This document shows, one piece after another, positions 32,622 through 37,305 of a stretch of DNA of 37,305 bases; within the stretch, counting starts at the first letter, position 1, and each line of letters begins with the position of its first letter. The notes beneath the pieces are model-generated. The model was not told the origin of the DNA. It did no database searches and saw nothing but the letters and a program-made list of their open reading frames with translations. This DNA comes from an uncultured Erysipelotrichaceae bacterium. Lineage in GTDB: Bacteria > Bacillota_I > Bacilli_A > Erysipelotrichales > Erysipelotrichaceae. The translations under genes and the position numbers were made by a program. The DNA lies in contig OMYM01000214.1 of NCBI GenBank assembly GCA_900315225.1, positions 1 to 37,305 on the forward strand, read 5' to 3'.

Positions 32622-33605
32622 TCAATGCTGATTGATATACTCCATTATGGAAACAGCGTTGGCAGCGGCACCCTTTCTGATCTGGTCGCCACAGCACCAT
32701 AAGACTAGCCCGTTCTCATTTACAAGATCCTTGCGGATTCTTCCAACATGGACAAGATCCTGGTTGGATGTATCCAGCGGCGATGGAACGTGATCTTTCA
32801 CAAGGACATCTCCCTTGAATGCCGCAACTGCTTTTTCCGCGTCTTCCACGGAAACAGGGTCTTTTGTCGTAAATACGACAGAAATCGAATGTGAGCGATA
32901 TACAGGAACCCTGACACATGTGCAGGTGACCTTGAGATCTGGCAAGTGCATGATCTTTCTTCCCTCATTTTGCATCTTCATTTCCTCTGTCGTGTAGCCA
33001 TTGTCAAGGTAAGAGCCAATTTCCGCGATGCAGTTGAACGCAATCTGCTGGGGGAAGACCTTTGACACAACCTCGCTGCCTTCAGAAACCGCCTTTACCT
33101 GATCGCGCAATTCATTCAATCCCCCAATACCCGCGCCAGAAACAGCTTGGTATGTCGTGGCAGAAACCGTCTCCAAGGGACTCAATGCGCTGATTGGCGC
33201 CAAGGCCATGTAGGTAATGATCGTGGAACAGTTAGGATTCGCAATGATGCCATTGTGCTTCAAGGCATCCTCGCCATTGATTTCCGGAACAACCAGCGGC
33301 ACATCGTCTTCAAGACGGAAAGCTGATGAATTATCAATATATACAGCGCCTGCTTCTTTGATCAAAGGACGATAATGCTTCGACATCGCATTGGACACCG
33401 CCCCGAGAACATAGTCCAAACCTTTTAGGTTATCAGCGTCCGCCACCTGTATGACAATGTCTTCACCCTTATACTTCAAAGTCTTTCCCGCCGATTTCTC
33501 TGACGCAAACAATCTCAGCTCCTCTACATCGAGGTTTCTCTCTTCAATGCATTCCAGCATCTGCCTGCCAACAGCGCCAGTAGCGCCTAGGATTCCTACT
33601 TTCAT
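32622..33605 (-). CDS. asd: Aspartate-semialdehyde dehydrogenase
   Basis: Asd reduces aspartyl phosphate to aspartate semialdehyde with NADPH, the branch point to lysine, threonine and methionine. The 327-residue protein has the NADP loop GATGAVG (7-13), the active-site Cys126 in NPNCSTI, the SGAGIGG segment and the RVPVYRSHS substrate region. Its ATG overlaps the lysC stop (ATGA at 33602-33605), with GGAGG about 10 nt upstream. It is the third of three pathway genes coupled by 4-nt overlaps. Confidence 0.96.
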   Translation of the reverse strand: MKVGILGATGAVGRQMLECIEERNLDVEELRLFASEKSAGKTLKYKGEDIVIQVADADNLKGLDYVLGAVSNAMSKHYRPLIKEAGAVYIDNSSAFRLEDDVPLVVPEINGEDALKHNGIIANPNCSTIITYMALAPISALSPLETVSATTYQAVSGAGIGGLNELRDQVKAVSEGSEVVSKVFPQQIAFNCIAEIGSYLDNGYTTEEMKMQNEGRKIMHLPDLKVTCTCVRVPVYRSHSISVVFTTKDPVSVEDAEKAVAAFKGDVLVKDHVPSPLDTSNQDLVHVGRIRKDLVNENGLVLWCCGDQIRKGAAANAVSIMEYINQH

Positions 33606-34939
33606 TTTGTGTTTTCCTCCGTAATAAACTTATCATAGATACACTTGATCGCTTTTTCAAAGTCCCTGTTTGTCACACCTACGACAATGGACAGTTCATC
33701 GGCTGTCTGATTGATGATCTTAATGTTGATCTCATTGCGTCCAAACTCCGACAAGAAGCGTCCAGATGCGCCAGGAACAGCTTTCATTCCACGTCCCACG
33801 ACCGCTACAAGCGCGATATGATCCTCGATCTTTAGGTCGTCTGGCTTTACTTCTTTCTTCAAGCGATTGACAATCTCGTACAAACAATTATCCACCGCCT
33901 TGCTTTGGACAATAATGGAGAACGTGTCGACCGTTACGGGAACACTCTCGATCGATACATGGTAATCCTCAAAAACAGACAGTATCCTGCGCAAGAAGCC
34001 AATCTCGGTAGAGCTATGACTCTTGGCAAGGGTAATGCATGTATAGTCCTTCCTGCCGGTAATTCCCGTTACCGCGCGAGGTGGCTCAATCTTGTCCATC
34101 TCGGAACAATCGTCCATAATCATCGTTCCTGGATTGCTTGGCTCATTGGTATTGCGAATATTGATCGGAATATTCTTGGAGCGCACAGGGAACACCGCAT
34201 CATCATGCAACACATTTGCGCCCATGTAGCTCATTTCCCGCAATTCACTGTATGTTATGCATGGAATGCCGATAGGATTCTTGATAATCCTTGGGTCGGC
34301 CACAAGAAAGCCGGAAACATCTGTCCAGTTCTCATACACATCAGCGTTAACGATATTGGCAATCACCGAACCAGTGATATCCGATCCACCGCGCGACATC
34401 ACCTTGATGACCCCATTTGGCATGGCACCATAGAAGCCAGGTATCACAAGCCTGTTGTTTGACTGGCAATACCTCTCCAATAACTCGTTTGTCCTATCAA
34501 GATTGATTTCCCCATCGTAGTTGAACGCTATGACATCTGCCGCATCGACAAAATCCGCCCCTAGGTATTCCGCAAGGCACAAACCTGTCAGATATTCCCC
34601 ACGCGAGACAAGGAAATCACGGTTCAGGTCTCGCTCCATTTGTCTTTCGATCTTCTCGAATTCGTGATCCAAGTCGATCACTAGGCCAAGGTCATTCTTG
34701 ATTCGGTAGTACTTATCCTTGACAAGGTTGAAGATTGACTCATGGGAAACCCCATAGCGCACATGTGCCTCGCACAAATAAAGCAGATCAGTGATCTTGT
34801 GGTCTTCGTGAGACTCCTTTCCACAAGCACTCGTAATCACGAATTTCCTTGAGGGGTCCGATTCAACAATGTCTTTGACTTTCTTGAATTGCGCACTATT
34901 AGCAACCGAAGATCCCCCAAACTTTACTACCTTGATCAT
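33602..34939 (-). CDS. lysC: Aspartate kinase
   Basis: This 445-residue aspartokinase phosphorylates aspartate, the committed step of the pathway. The kinase domain starts with KFGGSSV (6-12) and includes the SRGEYLTG and GRGGSDITGS-like (SRGGSDITGS) motifs. The C-terminal 150 residues carry paired ACT domains (around GITGRKDYTCITLAKS and LVAVVGRGMKAVPG), so feedback inhibition by lysine or threonine is expected. The length and plan match the class III-like aspartokinases of Firmicutes. It overlaps hom upstream and asd downstream by ATGA. Confidence 0.94.
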   Translation of the reverse strand: MIKVVKFGGSSVANSAQFKKVKDIVESDPSRKFVITSACGKESHEDHKITDLLYLCEAHVRYGVSHESIFNLVKDKYYRIKNDLGLVIDLDHEFEKIERQMERDLNRDFLVSRGEYLTGLCLAEYLGADFVDAADVIAFNYDGEINLDRTNELLERYCQSNNRLVIPGFYGAMPNGVIKVMSRGGSDITGSVIANIVNADVYENWTDVSGFLVADPRIIKNPIGIPCITYSELREMSYMGANVLHDDAVFPVRSKNIPINIRNTNEPSNPGTMIMDDCSEMDKIEPPRAVTGITGRKDYTCITLAKSHSSTEIGFLRRILSVFEDYHVSIESVPVTVDTFSIIVQSKAVDNCLYEIVNRLKKEVKPDDLKIEDHIALVAVVGRGMKAVPGASGRFLSEFGRNEINIKIINQTADELSIVVGVTNRDFEKAIKCIYDKFITEENTK

Positions 34940-36084
34940 TTTGCCACCTCGGCGACAAACATGCCGCTGTCATTCAAGTCTTTGACTATCTCGCTTAATT
35001 CATTAATCGTCATGCGCTTGGTAACCACGGCGCATTCGCCCGCTTCCTTATCCACATATGATGCCGCCTTGTCAATATTTGCGCTGCGGATGTAAAACAC
35101 CCCGCAGTATGTCGAATTATCCACAATGACATTGTCTTTGGGATTGATCTCAGGATCTTGTTTCTTCCAGATATCCACGATATTCTGCACAACCGCGTGC
35201 GCCGTAGGCAGCGAACCCGCGCCTTGGCCGACAAACGTTGCCGCGCCAAGCGTCTTGGACACGCTCTCGATGCAGTTGAAGTTCAACGGAATGTTGGAGA
35301 AAACGTCTTCTTTTCGCAAGAATGCAGGCATGACCATTGCCGACACCCGCGCGCCATCTCTCTTTGCCTTTCCTATAAGCTTGCATGCATACCCGTTCTT
35401 TTCGCAAAACGCAAGATCGACCTGATCGATATTGCGGATGCCATATGTCAAAATGCCATCGATGTTCGGTATTACGTCAAATGCCTTGACGCATGATAAC
35501 GCCACCTTGTATTTCACATCGAAGCCATCAATATCATCGGAAGGATCCTTTTCGGCATAGCCAAGGGATTGCGCCTCTTTCAGCATTTCCGCAAAACTCT
35601 TTCCCCCGCTTGCCATTTCACTCAGGATATAGTTGGTTGTTCCATTGAAGATGCCTCGGAAGCCATCAATGTCATCCACTCTTCTGGTGCGGTCAAGCGA
35701 TGCCATCCATGGGATGCCTCCGCCACACGCAGCCTCATAGTGAACCGCCACATCATGCGCCAAGGCGCACGCAAACAGCTCCCCACAGCTGTTCGCAAGC
35801 ATCTTCTTATTGGAAGTCACAACATGCTTGCCCTTTGCCAGAGCCTCTAGGCAGAACGTTCGAGCAGGCTCGATGCCGCCCATGCATTCCACGACAACGT
35901 CAATCTCCGGGTCATCCAGGATATCCTTGGCATCCTGCGTGCAACGCGGATCAACCAGTTCCCAGTCAAACTTGACAAGAATCTTTTTGACCGACAATTC
36001 CCGGACTTCCCAGGTTGCGCCAGCATCTATGATTTCACGCACTCCCTTGCCTACAATCCCATGTCCTAATAATCCGATTTTCAT
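34936..36084 (-). CDS. hom: Homoserine dehydrogenase
   Basis: Hom reduces aspartate semialdehyde to homoserine, the shared precursor for thrC and metA products. The 382-residue protein has the nucleotide loop GHGIVGKG (7-14), TSNKKMLA (91-98), GGGIPWM and the signature NGTTNYIL (147-154), and DGFDVKYK with the catalytic Lys. It is shorter than ACT-containing Firmicute enzymes (about 430); the last 60 residues form only a short remnant-like domain. Feedback control may therefore differ. GAGGTGG just before ATG 36084 sets the start; a longer in-frame start adds 12 residues without support. Confidence 0.94.
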   Translation of the reverse strand: MKIGLLGHGIVGKGVREIIDAGATWEVRELSVKKILVKFDWELVDPRCTQDAKDILDDPEIDVVVECMGGIEPARTFCLEALAKGKHVVTSNKKMLANSCGELFACALAHDVAVHYEAACGGGIPWMASLDRTRRVDDIDGFRGIFNGTTNYILSEMASGGKSFAEMLKEAQSLGYAEKDPSDDIDGFDVKYKVALSCVKAFDVIPNIDGILTYGIRNIDQVDLAFCEKNGYACKLIGKAKRDGARVSAMVMPAFLRKEDVFSNIPLNFNCIESVSKTLGAATFVGQGAGSLPTAHAVVQNIVDIWKKQDPEINPKDNVIVDNSTYCGVFYIRSANIDKAASYVDKEAGECAVVTKRMTINELSEIVKDLNDSGMFVAEVAK

Positions 36085-36120
36085 ATCCACCTCACTAGTT
36101 TGTTTCCATTTCAAACACAC

Positions 36121-36149
36121 TTGTTTTTGAATCTTGAACAGTGTATCAT
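36121..36149 (+). promoter_or_regulatory. Promoter of thrC
   Basis: TTGTTT (36121-36126) and TATCAT (36144-36149) are spaced 17 nt; the -10 has five of six consensus bases. Its -10 overlaps that of the opposing hom promoter. Confidence 0.5.
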
Positions 36150-36168
36150 TTCTCTAGCGTCTTTACAA
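36140..36168 (-). promoter_or_regulatory. Promoter of hom-lysC-asd
   Basis: On the minus strand TTGTAA (36168-36163) and TACACT (36145-36140) are spaced 17 nt, with an extended TGn before the -10. The leader of about 50 nt is too short for a T-box. Confidence 0.5.
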
Positions 36169-36181
36169 GGAGAAAAAGAAA

Positions 36182-37305
36182 ATGCCAGATTACATCAGTT
36201 CAAGAAATAAACAAGAATGTGTTTCTGCCAGTGAGGCGGTCATCAAAGGACTTGCGCCTGATGGCGGATTATACACCCCTGCTTCAATCGATGCGCATAT
36301 TGCTCCATCGCAAATCCTAGGTCTTTCCTACCAAGAAACATCCCTTTGCATTCTCAAGGCAATGCTCACGGACTATGACGATGATGAACTGCGCGCTTGC
36401 GTCTATGGCGCATACGACCAGAAATTCAACGCAAAGGAAATTGTTCCGCTCCAGAAATACAGCCAAGGATACCTGATGGAGCTTTGGCATGGTCCAACCA
36501 GCGCTTTCAAGGATATTGCGCTGACCATTTTGCCCCGTTTGTTGACATGCGCATATAAGAAGAAAAACCGCAGCGATATTATTTCTATCCTGACTGCCAC
36601 CAGCGGCGATACCGGCAAGGCAGCGCTCTCTGGCTTTGCGGATGTCCCAGACACCGCGATCACCGTCTTCTACCCGGAAATCGGTGTTTCCGCCATTCAA
36701 AAGAGACAAATGAACACTTCTGAGGGAAACAATGTGGATGTCATCGCAGTCAGAGGAAATTTCGACGATTGCCAAAGAATGGTCAAAGAGGCAACATCTT
36801 CAAAAGAGGTCTTGGAAGCGCTTGACAATGTGACGATCTCTAGCGCCAATTCCATCAATGTCGGTCGGCTTGTCCCCCAGGTCGTCTATTATTATTCTTC
36901 ATATGCGAAACTCATTGAACAAGGCGCAATCAAGTGCGGTGACCCAGTAAACTTCTGCGTCCCCACGGGAAATTTCGGGGATATCCTGGCAGGATACCTG
37001 GCAATGAGCCTCGGTCTTCCCATTAACAAGCTAATCTGCGCATCAAACGCAAACAACGTCCTGACAGATTTCCTCAACAGCGGTACCTACTCCCTCAAGC
37101 GCGATTTCTTGACAACCATGTCGCCATCCATGGATATCTTGATTTCCTCCAACCTTGAAAGACTCCTGTTCATGGTTTCGGACTACGACGACAAGCTTGT
37201 CGCAAGCTTAATGGCGCAACTCAAGGAAAAAAAGGAATATACCGTTACGGAAGAAATGAAAAAGCGCATAGACGCGCATTTCAAAGGATATTGGGCAAGC
37301 GAGGA
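36182..37305 (+). CDS. thrC: Threonine synthase, 3' end cut by window
   Basis: This is a PLP enzyme converting phosphohomoserine to threonine. 374 codons are present and the frame is open to the window end. The N-terminal SRN...SEAVIKGLAPDGGLYTP pattern, HGPTSAFKD with PLP Lys110, the TATSGDTGKAAL phosphate-binding segment and the CVPTGNFGDILAGY motif all mark threonine synthase of the long (E. coli/yeast-like) class. AAGGAGA lies 8 nt before the ATG. It is divergent from hom. No thrB (homoserine kinase) gene is seen up to the window end; it may follow. Confidence 0.95.
   Translation, partial: MPDYISSRNKQECVSASEAVIKGLAPDGGLYTPASIDAHIAPSQILGLSYQETSLCILKAMLTDYDDDELRACVYGAYDQKFNAKEIVPLQKYSQGYLMELWHGPTSAFKDIALTILPRLLTCAYKKKNRSDIISILTATSGDTGKAALSGFADVPDTAITVFYPEIGVSAIQKRQMNTSEGNNVDVIAVRGNFDDCQRMVKEATSSKEVLEALDNVTISSANSINVGRLVPQVVYYYSSYAKLIEQGAIKCGDPVNFCVPTGNFGDILAGYLAMSLGLPINKLICASNANNVLTDFLNSGTYSLKRDFLTTMSPSMDILISSNLERLLFMVSDYDDKLVASLMAQLKEKKEYTVTEEMKKRIDAHFKGYWASE

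Overview
The window reads as chromosome of a Gram-positive Firmicute with a gut-type carbohydrate lifestyle. The pointers are strong GGAGG ribosome-binding sites, MsmX-type sugar ABC ATPases, LplB/YtcP-type permeases, a GRIGCF-type Lgt, luxS, consensus CcpA (cre) boxes and many U-tailed terminators. Gene content and order suggest an Erysipelotrichia-like organism, but no rRNA or marker search was possible, so that placement is tentative. No tRNA, rRNA, insertion sequence, phage gene or CRISPR array was seen.

Left part (1-13.4 kb), all on the minus strand: a pectin-oligosaccharide uptake and catabolism cluster of about 15 genes, probably one long transcription unit or a few overlapping ones. 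Read in the direction of transcription it holds an ECF S-component-like membrane protein, two CUT1-type permeases, a very large substrate-binding lipoprotein, a hairpin-rich 280-bp spacer, two small 4-TM proteins, an MsmX-type ATPase, two more 4-TM proteins, a GH105 unsaturated uronyl hydrolase, an AraC regulator, a second MsmX-type ATPase, kduI, kduD and the start of one more gene. A cytoplasmic pectin methylesterase is transcribed divergently. Oligogalacturonides would be imported, demethylated and cleaved inside the cell, and the unsaturated monomer passed through KduI and KduD to 2-keto-3-deoxygluconate.

Middle part (14.6-28.2 kb): malQ-uppP-ccdA/tlpA fusion on the minus strand; divergent glgP with a cyclophilin; an FMN-binding lipoprotein; mtnN-luxS (activated methyl cycle); a D,D-carboxypeptidase; serC-serA; a small anchored protein with an Ig-like tail; and lgt-rpiB.

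Right part (28.3-37.3 kb): a 2-hydroxyacid dehydrogenase, then methionine, threonine and aspartate-family biosynthesis. metY and metA form the direct-sulfhydrylation route from O-acetylhomoserine. hom-lysC-asd (ATGA overlaps) is followed by a small anchored protein, and thrC is divergent and cut by the window end. The hom and thrC promoters overlap at their -10 boxes.

The most interesting unexplained signal lies between the dehydrogenase and metY. A probable small RNA of about 185 nt is encoded on the minus strand. It has an A-tract plus TTGACA promoter, a consensus cre box upstream, and three hairpins each followed by the same A-rich linker. Second is the set of four small 4-TM proteins around a dedicated MsmX-type ATPase in the pectin operon.
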